This document shows positions 1 through 6,953 of a stretch of 27,297 nucleotides of DNA, piece after piece (the first letter of the stretch is position 1; every line of letters starts with the position of its first letter). A program made the position numbers and the translations under genes. The stretch covers positions 1-27,297 of the forward strand of contig CANQHM010000014.1 in the NCBI GenBank assembly GCA_947623845.1. The letters run 5' to 3'. The stretch comes from an uncultured Bacilli bacterium. GTDB taxonomy: Bacteria > Bacillota_I > Bacilli_A > RF39 > UBA660. The notes below the pieces were generated by a model. The model made no database searches. It had not been told where the DNA came from and saw only the letters and a list, made by a program, of their open reading frames with translations.

Positions 1-639
1 AAGTCTTTCAATAATTTCTTCTTCAGGGTCTTCAGCAAGGACATATTCTTCTAAACTACTACTTTCATCATCATTAATCATTTGATTTAAAGAAATATTT
101 TCTTGATGATAAAGATTAAAATCTCTTATTTCTTCGATACTATATTTAGTATTATCTTGAATTTCTTTAAGAGATGGTGTATGATTTAAGGTTTTTTCTA
201 ATAAAGCAACTTCTCTTCTGTAGGCATCAATATTTTTTTGATAACCATTAGATATTCTTACCGTACGATTATTAGAAAGAATGTATTTTTCAATACTTAC
301 TTTAATCCACCAATAAGCAATAGTAGTAAATCGATAACCTAAATCAGGATCAAAGCGAGAAGTAGCTTTAATAAGGCCTTCATTACCAGCTTCAATTAAA
401 TCTAAAAGGTCAATGCCCCTATTTTGATATCTTTTAGCAACAGTGACGACAAATTTTAGATTGGCAAGAATTAATTCTTTACGGGCTTCTTTATCCCCAT
501 CTTTAATTCTTCTTCCTATACTTTGTTCTTCTTCCGGTGTTAAAAGTGAAATATTACCTATATCATTTAAATATAAATTAACACTACTAGAAGGCGAAAA
601 ATCTTCGTCATAAACAGCGGTTTCTAATTCTTCTTTCAT
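1..639 (-). CDS. Alternative sigma-70 family RNA polymerase sigma factor (C-terminus cut by window edge)
   Basis: The first 213 codons of a sigma-70 factor are present; the 3' end lies beyond the left edge. After a short acidic N-terminus comes region 1.2 (NLYLNDIG), then region 2 with ANLKFVVTVAKRY, DLIEAGNEGLIKA, RFDPDLGYRFTT and YWWIKVSIEKYI, then part of region 3 (NHTPSLKEIQ). Region 1.1 is absent. The region 2.4 end reads RTVRISNGYQ, where housekeeping sigma-A has RTIRIPVHM, so this is more likely a group 2/3 alternative sigma than RpoD. The ATG at 639 follows a strong AAAGGGGG ribosome site. The gene is the last seen of a four-gene operon, 13 bases after the 215-aa gene. The promoters it recognises cannot be read from the sequence. 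Confidence 0.9.
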   Translation of the reverse strand, partial: MKEELETAVYDEDFSPSSSVNLYLNDIGNISLLTPEEEQSIGRRIKDGDKEARKELILANLKFVVTVAKRYQNRGIDLLDLIEAGNEGLIKATSRFDPDLGYRFTTIAYWWIKVSIEKYILSNNRTVRISNGYQKNIDAYRREVALLEKTLNHTPSLKEIQDNTKYSIEEIRDFNLYHQENISLNQMINDDESSSLEEYVLAEDPEEEIIERL

Positions 640-652
640 AATTATTCCCCCT

Positions 653-1300
653 TTATTTTTTTAAATTATCATTAATTAAACTTCTTATTAAACTTTGGGC
701 ATGTTCATCTTCAAAATCAACATCACCGATTAAGTCTTTAATAGTTTCTTTAGGAATTAAGTCAATTTCAGAAAGTGAAGTAATGGGTTTGGTTGGTCGA
801 AAGATGTAACCTCTTTTATAACTTAGATGTACTTTAGCAAGACTTGGATACTCTAGTTCAAAAGCCGTAGCATAAGAAAATGCTAAAGGAAATAAAAGTT
901 TTCCATAATAAGGACTTTGTTCATCAATATCAACAAAACTAAAATAACCATTCTTTTCTACTAAAACAGTATGAAGACTACTATTACGAATGTATTGATA
1001 AAAATCTTCTAAAACCCATTTTTCTTCTAAAGGTAGGACTTTGCCATTCTCATCAGTTGTCACTTTTAGAATCCTAGCTAGAGTTATTATTTTACGATTC
1101 TTATTTTTGAAATTATATAGGACTCGATAATAACCCTCTACTCCTAAAGGACTTAAATTAGGATAAAATCTACTTACTTTTTTTCCTTCTTCATTAATTA
1201 AAAAACTAACTTTACCATCAAAATATTTTACTTTATTATCACCATAGTAAACGGGAATCATTTTTTCCTTAAAGATATAACTAACTTTTAATGGTTCCAT
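653..1300 (-). CDS. Unknown protein, paralogue of the 229-aa neighbour, in sigma-factor operon
   Basis: A 215-aa soluble protein without signal peptide or membrane segment that I cannot place in a named family. It is clearly homologous to the preceding 229-aa gene. Shared blocks are YYRV followed by an aromatic-rich strand, a G-x-(V/I)-LP-x-E segment, YF/TY then (V/L)DI with SPxY and LFPL, AT-F-x-x-EYP-x-x-AKV, and GY(I/V)FRP followed by P-(I/L)-TSL. The composition suggests a beta-rich fold with many Tyr/Phe residues. Its ATG overlaps the stop of the upstream gene (TAATG), implying translational coupling. The sigma gene follows at once, so a role with that sigma factor (partner, anti-sigma or target) is possible but inferred only from position. 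Confidence 0.85.
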   Translation of the reverse strand: MEPLKVSYIFKEKMIPVYYGDNKVKYFDGKVSFLINEEGKKVSRFYPNLSPLGVEGYYRVLYNFKNKNRKIITLARILKVTTDENGKVLPLEEKWVLEDFYQYIRNSSLHTVLVEKNGYFSFVDIDEQSPYYGKLLFPLAFSYATAFELEYPSLAKVHLSYKRGYIFRPTKPITSLSEIDLIPKETIKDLIGDVDFEDEHAQSLIRSLINDNLKK

Positions 1301-1989
1301 TATTTTACTTCCTCATCATAACTTTTAACTAGTTTTCTTACAATGGCGATATCTTGTTTTTTAGTAAAATAATCTAATTTATTTTTAGCTACTAATTCAA
1401 TATCTTTAATAATACCAGTTAAGTATTGGACTTCTTCTAGAGTAAGTAAATCACTAGTAATTAAAGATGTTAGAGGGTATTCTGGTCTAAAGACATAACC
1501 TTCATAATCTTCAATAGCAACTTTAGCAAAATTAGGATATTCACTATTAAAATTTGTAGCTTTATTAAATATTAATGGAAATAAGTTCTTTTTATAATGA
1601 GGGCTTAGAGGATTAATATCTAAGTAAGTATACATACCATCACAATCTAATAATAAAGTTTTAGCATTACCATAAGTGATGTTATGGCAGTAAGTATCAG
1701 TAATAATTTGTTCTTGACCAGGAAGAATAGAACCACTAGCATTTCTTCTTAGTCTTATCACCCGATATTTAGGTACAATACCAGTAGGAGTTTTAAAGAA
1801 ATATTTTACGCGATAATAATCGGGGATTTCTAAGGATTCAATACCACAATAATAATTGGTGATACGATGTCCGCGTTCATCAGCAACATAATAAATATTA
1901 CGATTTTCATAAGTAGCAATATTTTTAAATAAATCGTATATAGGAACAGTTTTTATAATACTGTGTTTAATAATTTGATATTCTTCCAT
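1300..1989 (-). CDS. Unknown protein, paralogue of the 215-aa neighbour, in sigma-factor operon
   Basis: A 229-aa cytoplasmic-looking protein of unrecognised family. It aligns along most of its length with the next gene: YYRVKYFFK, RLRRNASGSILPGQE, TLLLDCDG, YLDINPLSPHYKKNLFPL, EYPNFAKV and GYVFRPEYPLTSL all have counterparts there. This points to tandem duplication followed by divergence. The C-terminus beyond the shared block is charged and probably helical. Its ribosome site (AAAGGAAA) lies in the last codons of the 437-aa gene, whose stop is two bases before this ATG, so the two are translationally linked. No catalytic motif is evident. Confidence 0.85.
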   Translation of the reverse strand: MEEYQIIKHSIIKTVPIYDLFKNIATYENRNIYYVADERGHRITNYYCGIESLEIPDYYRVKYFFKTPTGIVPKYRVIRLRRNASGSILPGQEQIITDTYCHNITYGNAKTLLLDCDGMYTYLDINPLSPHYKKNLFPLIFNKATNFNSEYPNFAKVAIEDYEGYVFRPEYPLTSLITSDLLTLEEVQYLTGIIKDIELVAKNKLDYFTKKQDIAIVRKLVKSYDEEVK

Positions 1990-1991
1990 AG

Positions 1992-3305
1992 TTATTTCCT
2001 TTCTATTTCCCTAGCAAGATGCGGGTATGTATTTTTTATTTCTTCATTATTATTATATAAATTTAATAGAACTCTTTCAATCTCTTTAGCATTATATTTA
2101 TCATTAAAGTAACGACAGATTTTTAAAAATTTATGTTCATCATAACAATTAATAGCGATATCACCTAAAGGAGTTTTAACACCCGCAATGAACATATCTT
2201 TTTCTTTTAAACGAATTTTTACTAAATCTTTACCATTATATTTATAGTATTCACCGTCTATTTCGTAAACCGCATATTCACGATAACCTTCCGGGTAGAT
2301 AAACTCTACTCTTACCTCTTTAGGAATAGTTAATTTCTTGATACCGTACATATTATAAAGAATAGTTTTAGCGTCTTTATAAAGAACAATTAAGTTACCA
2401 GGTAGGAAGTTACCATTTGCACCATCACTAATATGGGAAACATAGACATTTTTGTTATTATCAATTATTTTACCGATATGAAACCCATTGGTATCTTGCA
2501 TTCCATAAGTAAAGATACCACTTTCTTTAAACATATCATAATAGTTAGGGAATGTAAGAAGATAACCTTTTGTTAAAGGCTTTTCTACTAAACCATAAGG
2601 GGCATACCAAAGACCGACATTGTCATTACTAATTATTTTATATAAACCATGTCCTAAAGGTATTGTCATAGTTAAAGAGTTTAAAGATTTCTTTTCCCCA
2701 TCTATGGTTTCAGAAATAATACCTTTTTGATGAGTTATGGTTTTATCTTCACTATAGTATCTAGCTAAAGGAAGATCCTTATATAACGTTTTTATTTCAT
2801 CAGCAACTTTGATAACGGTTGAGGTATTACCTAAAGAAAGCATAAAAGTTTTTTCAGCGTCTTCAAAAACTTTGGTAATAAAATAATCGGGAGAAGTTAG
2901 AATATTTACTTTAGAATTTATAATTTGAATTAAAGAAGCATTTAAACTATCTTTAGCACTCATAGCAAAGTAATAATTACCATCATTGTCAATACTTAGG
3001 AAACGTAAGTGGGATTTAGGAACGCTAGCTAAGAACTTTTCTTTATTACGAAGATAGATTTTAGTTTTATTTTCGGTATCACAATAAATTATATTAGGAT
3101 TTTTATCATCTAAGCTAATACTTTTAAATAATTCACTTTTAATTCTTTTATTAGGACGTCTTTTATCCACAAAAAAGGTATTACCATCTTCATGGGTAAA
3201 GATTATAACATCATTTATTTCTTTAATATCTGTATAATTTATACCTAAAACCGATCTTTTATAAAAGTCGGTATTTTCAGGCATTATGACATTTTCATCA
3301 ATCAT
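1992..3305 (-). CDS. Unknown 437-aa beta-rich protein, first gene of sigma-factor operon
   Basis: A 437-aa protein with no signal peptide or convincing transmembrane segment. Most of it alternates short strands with turns such as DNDGNYYF, EDGNTFFVD and IDGEYYKYNGKD, which looks like a beta-propeller or beta-solenoid; that fold is an inference. The last 50 residues or so look helical. The ATG at 3305 is preceded by GGGGG ten bases upstream and a sigma-A promoter at 3337-3365, so it opens the operon. No family was recognised. A regulatory, ligand-sensing or scaffold role for the downstream sigma factor would fit the operon but has no direct sequence support. Confidence 0.85.
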   Translation of the reverse strand: MIDENVIMPENTDFYKRSVLGINYTDIKEINDVIIFTHEDGNTFFVDKRRPNKRIKSELFKSISLDDKNPNIIYCDTENKTKIYLRNKEKFLASVPKSHLRFLSIDNDGNYYFAMSAKDSLNASLIQIINSKVNILTSPDYFITKVFEDAEKTFMLSLGNTSTVIKVADEIKTLYKDLPLARYYSEDKTITHQKGIISETIDGEKKSLNSLTMTIPLGHGLYKIISNDNVGLWYAPYGLVEKPLTKGYLLTFPNYYDMFKESGIFTYGMQDTNGFHIGKIIDNNKNVYVSHISDGANGNFLPGNLIVLYKDAKTILYNMYGIKKLTIPKEVRVEFIYPEGYREYAVYEIDGEYYKYNGKDLVKIRLKEKDMFIAGVKTPLGDIAINCYDEHKFLKICRYFNDKYNAKEIERVLLNLYNNNEEIKNTYPHLAREIERK

Positions 3306-3336
3306 GGCCGAAAATCCCCCTTAGTTAATGGTTTTT

Positions 3337-3365
3337 ATCTTAATCTATTTACAATAAAATGTCAA
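3337..3365 (-). promoter_or_regulatory. Sigma-A promoter of the sigma-factor operon
   Basis: On the minus strand TTGACA (3365-3360), a 17-base spacer and TAAGAT (3342-3337) form a near-consensus promoter. The expected start near 3330 gives a leader of about 25 bases before the ATG at 3305. Confidence 0.75.
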
Positions 3366-3405
3366 GTAGGTAAATTTTTTTTAATTTTACAGATTTTAGG
3401 GGTTT

Positions 3406-3472
3406 TGGTACTTCGTAGGTACCATTTCGTGTTAAAAACGCTTCTGATTTCAAAAATCTGGTAGCAGATTTT
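3406..3472. repeat. Two hairpins in the gene-poor gap 3306-3680
   Basis: A 6-bp stem TGGTAC/GTACCA (3406-3424, 7-base loop) is followed by an 8-bp stem AAAATCTG/CAGATTTT with a GTAG tetraloop (3453-3472). On the minus strand the second hairpin is followed by a short T run and could act as a weak terminator. Neither stem explains a known gene. The motif cagatttta also occurs near 3391, so this stretch may be degenerate repeat DNA. Confidence 0.45.
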
Positions 3473-3485
3473 AAAAATTGGTAAT

Positions 3486-3514
3486 TTTACAAATTAAAAT
3501 TTATTTAGTATGAT
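3486..3514 (+). promoter_or_regulatory. Putative sigma-A promoter inside the intergenic gap
   Basis: TTTACA (3486-3491), 17 bases, then TATGAT (3509-3514). It lies about 170 bases upstream of the radical SAM gene, which has its own -10 box much closer, so this promoter probably serves the candidate small RNA described next. Confidence 0.5.
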
Positions 3515-3520
3515 GCAAAT

Positions 3521-3650
3521 TGAGCACGGAAAAAGTGCTTTAAAAGCTAAAAGATATTACACACATCCTTTCTTTTATCCAAAGAACACCTTATCTTTTT
3601 ACTCTTTTCTTTTTGCACAATTACCATTCGTCTTTTAGCTTTTATTTTAA
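3521..3650 (+). ncRNA. Candidate small RNA with long closing stem and pyrimidine-rich loop
   Basis: Downstream of the promoter at 3486-3514 lies a 5' mini-hairpin AGCAC/GTGCT (3523-3539). A perfect 14-bp inverted repeat follows (3541-3554 with 3631-3644, TAAAAGCTAAAAGA and its complement, extendable by one G-U pair). Its right arm runs into ATTTTAATTT, which could terminate transcription. The 74-base enclosed loop is nearly free of G and contains C-rich patches (CATCCTTT, ACACCTTA) complementary to Shine-Dalgarno-like sequences. That combination resembles Gram-positive trans-acting sRNAs. No known family was recognised, and no open frame with a ribosome site was found in it. Confidence 0.4.
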
Positions 3651-3655
3651 TTTGA

Positions 3656-3661
3656 TATAAT
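3656..3661 (+). promoter_or_regulatory. -10 box of the radical SAM gene
   Basis: TATAAT sits 19 bases before the ATG at 3681, giving a very short leader that contains the GGTGAT ribosome site. No good -35 box is visible at 17 bases. Confidence 0.5.
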
Positions 3662-3680
3662 ATGAGCAGTGGTGATTTTT

Positions 3681-4595
3681 ATGTTTAAATATACCTTAGA
3701 TAATAAACGTTATCATACGCTTAATTATGAATATAAACAAAAATATAATATGAAAATTGCAAAGATTAGTTTAAATGCTAATATGGGATGTCCTAATATT
3801 AAAAATAATAAAGGTTGTATATATTGTTTAGAAAAATCGGGAGCTTTTGGAGGTAATCCCGAAGATGATTTACTAAAACAATTTAAAGAAATAAAAGAAG
3901 TTATCGATAAGAAATGGGCACCCTGTAAATATATTGCTTATTTTCAAGCGGGGACGAATACTTATGCTCCTGTCGCTTATTTAAAGAAATGTTTTGAACC
4001 ATTTCTTAAAATGCCCGAGGTCGTAGGAATTGATATTGCTACAAGAAGTGATGCTATTAGCGATGAAGTTTTAGATTATCTAACGGATTTAAATAAAAGA
4101 ACGGATTTAACAATTGAGTTAGGTTTACAAAGTAGTAAAGAAGAAACTTTAAAGCTAATTAATCGAGGACATGATTTACAAAATTTTACGGAGATGGTAT
4201 ACAAACTAAAGGAAAGAAATATCAAAGTCGTAGTCCATATTATTAATTCTTTACCATATGAAACGGAAGAAGATATGTTAAACACGGTAAAATTTTTAAA
4301 TAAATTACCGATTGATGGCGTTAAATTTCATATGTTAGCGGTATTAAAAGGGACTGAACTTGCAAAATTATATGCGCAAGAAAAATTTAAACTTTTAACT
4401 AAGAATGAATACATCGATATTGTCATTAAAGAGTTAGAATTATTAAGACCTGAGATTGTGATTCATCGCATTACATCAGATTTTTCTCACGATGATTTAA
4501 TCGCACCGAAATTTCTACTTAAAAAGACGGTTTTAATTAATGATATAGATAAAGAAATGAAAAAGCGGAATACTTATCAAGGAATTTATTCATAA
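3681..4595 (+). CDS. Radical SAM protein, YtqA/TIGR01212-like
   Basis: A 304-aa radical SAM protein. Three cysteines, C37, C46 and C49, in the pattern C-x8-C-x2-C (GCPNI...GCIYC) should bind the [4Fe-4S] cluster that cleaves SAM. Around it are features typical of the YtqA/TIGR01212 group: an N-terminal RYHTLN segment, YFQAGTNTYAP, GIDIATRSDAI, ELGLQS and KFHMLAVLKGT. The substrate of this family is not firmly established. I chose the ATG at 3681, six bases after GGTGAT, over the upstream in-frame GTG at 3669. The end overlaps by 10 bases the convergent small gene at 4586. Confidence 0.9.
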   Translation: MFKYTLDNKRYHTLNYEYKQKYNMKIAKISLNANMGCPNIKNNKGCIYCLEKSGAFGGNPEDDLLKQFKEIKEVIDKKWAPCKYIAYFQAGTNTYAPVAYLKKCFEPFLKMPEVVGIDIATRSDAISDEVLDYLTDLNKRTDLTIELGLQSSKEETLKLINRGHDLQNFTEMVYKLKERNIKVVVHIINSLPYETEEDMLNTVKFLNKLPIDGVKFHMLAVLKGTELAKLYAQEKFKLLTKNEYIDIVIKELELLRPEIVIHRITSDFSHDDLIAPKFLLKKTVLINDIDKEMKKRNTYQGIYS

Positions 4596-4885
4596 ACGAT
4601 TTTAGTAACTACAAAGCCCCGTAATTTTACATCGTTATATAATTCTTTATTCGTCTTGCTTAAATAAGCGAGATAATGGGTACGATAATCTTTTAGTTGC
4701 ACCAATCTAGAAGCATTAATTAAATCTTCACAATAATCATAACTACATAGCTTACTTATGGGTTTCTTAATTTTTAAGAGATCTTTTTCTTGTAAATAAA
4801 TATTTTCTTCAATACTACTCGTCGCTAAAACGGAAGTAATACAAAATAAAAAGAATAAAATTCCAAATATGATTAACTTTTTCAC
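4586..4885 (-). CDS. Small exported protein of unknown function
   Basis: A 99-aa protein starting at a GTG (4885) behind GGTGAG. The N-terminus MKKLIIFGILFFLFC is a signal peptide or membrane anchor of about 20 residues. The remaining 75 residues are polar with two close cysteines (KLCSYDYCED) that could form a disulfide outside the cell. No family was recognised. It overlaps the tail of the convergent radical SAM gene by 10 bases. Confidence 0.65.
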   Translation of the reverse strand: MKKLIIFGILFFLFCITSVLATSSIEENIYLQEKDLLKIKKPISKLCSYDYCEDLINASRLVQLKDYRTHYLAYLSKTNKELYNDVKLRGFVVTKIVYE

Positions 4886-4983
4886 TTCTACTCACCATTT
4901 TTATTATGTCTTAAAGATATTTATTAATACGGTATAAATATTACCTATTTTATCCATAATAACTAGTGAAAGAAGGAATGTTT

Positions 4984-5523
4984 ATGCTTATTATTGTAGG
5001 GTCAAGAAGAGAGGGAAACTCATATCTTTTAGCTCATAAAATTCAAGATGCATTAGCCAAAGAAAGAATTAGAACAACAATTATTACGCCGGGGAAGCAA
5101 AAAATCCATTTATGTACGGGATGTATGGATTGTGATGCGACTGGGATTTGTGATTTTACGGATGATATGAAAAAGAATATTGATTTAATTAAAGAAGAAG
5201 AATATTTACTTTTTATCACGCCGACAAGATGGAATACGTTATCTGGCGATTTAAAAATCTTTATTGATAGATTAAATCCTCTTTACGCAAGTAAAGGTCT
5301 TAAGGGCAAGAAAATGATTGCGGTGGCTATCGCGGGGAAAGGGAAAGAAGTTTATAGTAGTGAAGCAGCATTAAGTTCCCTACTTTCTTTTGCGGAGAGT
5401 GCGGGGTTAGATGTTTCCCTAACCAAAGAATTTAATAATTGTTTATTAGGAACGGATATTTTAAATAAAGAAAATGAAGTGGAAAACTTCATTCAAGAAT
5501 TAAAAACGATAATTAATAATTAA
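4984..5523 (+). CDS. Flavodoxin-fold NAD(P)H-dependent FMN reductase-like protein
   Basis: A 179-aa flavodoxin-like protein. The N-terminal strand and phosphate loop (IIVGSRREGNSY) bind FMN phosphate in this family. A cysteine cluster follows (C44, C47, C50, C56: LCTGCMDC then GIC and DDM), typical of iron-sulfur-flavoprotein-like NADPH-dependent FMN reductases. TPTRWNTLSGDLKIFIDRL is the usual flavin-side segment. The start at 4984 has AGAAGGA six bases upstream; the ATG at 4978 abuts that site and the GTG at 4966 precedes it. The gene is convergent with the hydrogenase and shares four bases with its stop. A redox link to it is plausible but not shown. Confidence 0.85.
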   Translation: MLIIVGSRREGNSYLLAHKIQDALAKERIRTTIITPGKQKIHLCTGCMDCDATGICDFTDDMKKNIDLIKEEEYLLFITPTRWNTLSGDLKIFIDRLNPLYASKGLKGKKMIAVAIAGKGKEVYSSEAALSSLLSFAESAGLDVSLTKEFNNCLLGTDILNKENEVENFIQELKTIINN

Positions 5524-6944
5524 TGTTCATGATGGAGTAACTCTAAAGCTTTTTTACTTAGAGGATGCTCTAAAAATTCAGCGTAGATTCGTTTAATATC
5601 AGGGTTTTCATAAGAAGATTTAAGAGTTCTTTCGTTATCACGTTTATATAAGCCCTCGACTCTTTTATTTTTAATAGCAGTTTCTTGATCTAAATTAATT
5701 TTAGGTTGGCCACCACCACCGATGCAACCACCAACACAATTCATAATTTCGATAAAGTGGTACTCGCTTTTTTTATCTTCGACATCTTTTAAAAGTTTTT
5801 TGGCATTCGCCATTCCATCAACGATGGCGACATGGAGATTTAGATCATTAATTTTTACGATGGCTTCCCGGATACCGTCAAAACCACGGACGGCTTTAAA
5901 ATCAATTTTTTCTAAATTTTTCTTCGTAAGAAGATAATAAGTAGTTCTTAAAGCCGCTTCCATAACCCCTCCGGTATTACCGAAGATGATGCCGGCCCCA
6001 CTACCTTCACCAAAAATATTATCCATATCGCTTTCTTTAATCTCCTCATACTTGATATGAGTTTTTTTAATATATTCTTCTAATTCAAATAAGGTAATGA
6101 CCGCATTAGTATCTAAGTTACCAGGCATTTTGATTTCATATTTTTTGGCGGTACAAGGAGTGATGGCGACGGTAAAAAGATTATCTTTGTCAAGATTGTA
6201 AACAGTTGTAAAGTAATTTTTTACCATACTACCCATCATCCCAATAGGACTTTTACACGAAGAAATATGAGGTGCTAAATCGGGATAGAAATCCTTAGCA
6301 TATTTTACCCAAGCCGGACAGCAACTCGTAAACATTGGTAAGTTTTGCTTATTTTTTATTCTCTCTAATAGTTCGCTTGCTTCTTCCATGATTGTTAAAT
6401 CGGCCCCAAAAGTGGTATCTAAAACATAATCAAAACCTAAAGTATTTTTAAGAAAACCAACTAACTTAGTTAAAGTAAAATCGCCATACGGTAAGCCGAA
6501 GATTTCTCCAAAAGCAATTCTAGTAGCTGGTGAGATATAAGCAATACAAGTTTTATTTTCGTCTTTGGCTTTAAAAAATTTTTCTAAATCATTAACGGGA
6601 GTTAAACATCTCGTTGGGCAGGTTTGAATACATTGACCACAATTAACACATAAGTCGCTATCTTCTCCAAAATCTAAACCTTCTTTTTTAGAACAAGTTA
6701 GTTTACATTGACCACAATTAATACAATCTTCTACTTTTCTTTTAATTGCTACATTATTTTCACTAATCTTTACAGCATTAGGAACAACCGTTTCAACTTC
6801 TTCTAAAAAGTCATCCTCTACTATTTCAAATAGACGAGAGGGAGCACTACACATTTGACATTGGTAATTAGGTAGTTCAATAAACTTCTTCCCTTCTTTT
6901 TCTTCATCATAGATATAACCACATATTTTACATTTATATTTCAT
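5520..6944 (-). CDS. [FeFe]-hydrogenase with N-terminal rubredoxin domain
   Basis: A 474-aa iron-only hydrogenase for reversible proton reduction. Residues 1-40 are a rubredoxin domain (C5, C8, C29, C32). Residues 74-84 and 99-109 are two CxxCxxCxxxC [4Fe-4S] ferredoxin motifs. The H-cluster domain follows with L1 TSCCPAW (206-212), L2 TPCTAKKYE (about 265) and L3 EIMNCVGGCIGGGGQP. It ends in the small-subunit-like segment (GLYKRD..., ENPDI, LLHHEH). L2 has Thr where classic enzymes have Met (MPCTAKK), and L1 has Ala for the common Gly. Its ribosome site overlaps the stop of the upstream SDR gene, so the two form an operon. No maturation genes (HydE/F/G) are in the window. The protein is probably cytoplasmic and linked to ferredoxin or rubredoxin. 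Confidence 0.95.
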   Translation of the reverse strand: MKYKCKICGYIYDEEKEGKKFIELPNYQCQMCSAPSRLFEIVEDDFLEEVETVVPNAVKISENNVAIKRKVEDCINCGQCKLTCSKKEGLDFGEDSDLCVNCGQCIQTCPTRCLTPVNDLEKFFKAKDENKTCIAYISPATRIAFGEIFGLPYGDFTLTKLVGFLKNTLGFDYVLDTTFGADLTIMEEASELLERIKNKQNLPMFTSCCPAWVKYAKDFYPDLAPHISSCKSPIGMMGSMVKNYFTTVYNLDKDNLFTVAITPCTAKKYEIKMPGNLDTNAVITLFELEEYIKKTHIKYEEIKESDMDNIFGEGSGAGIIFGNTGGVMEAALRTTYYLLTKKNLEKIDFKAVRGFDGIREAIVKINDLNLHVAIVDGMANAKKLLKDVEDKKSEYHFIEIMNCVGGCIGGGGQPKINLDQETAIKNKRVEGLYKRDNERTLKSSYENPDIKRIYAEFLEHPLSKKALELLHHEH

Positions 6945-6953
6945 AATACACTC

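Noticed and set aside
1..639. Assignment as the housekeeping sigma factor RpoD
   Set aside because: Region 1.1 is missing and region 2.4 reads RTVRISNGYQ in place of RTIRIPVHM; the C-terminus needed to settle it is outside the window.
3570..3625. A 26-codon minus-strand frame (starting MVIVQKEK) within the 3521-3650 region
   Set aside because: It has no credible ribosome site or promoter and lies in the loop of the inverted repeat, where Lys-rich codons follow trivially from the pyrimidine-rich plus strand.
3541..3644. The 14-bp inverted repeat as ends of a miniature transposable element
   Set aside because: No flanking target-site duplication is visible and the right arm runs into a U-rich tract, which fits a long-stem RNA terminator better.
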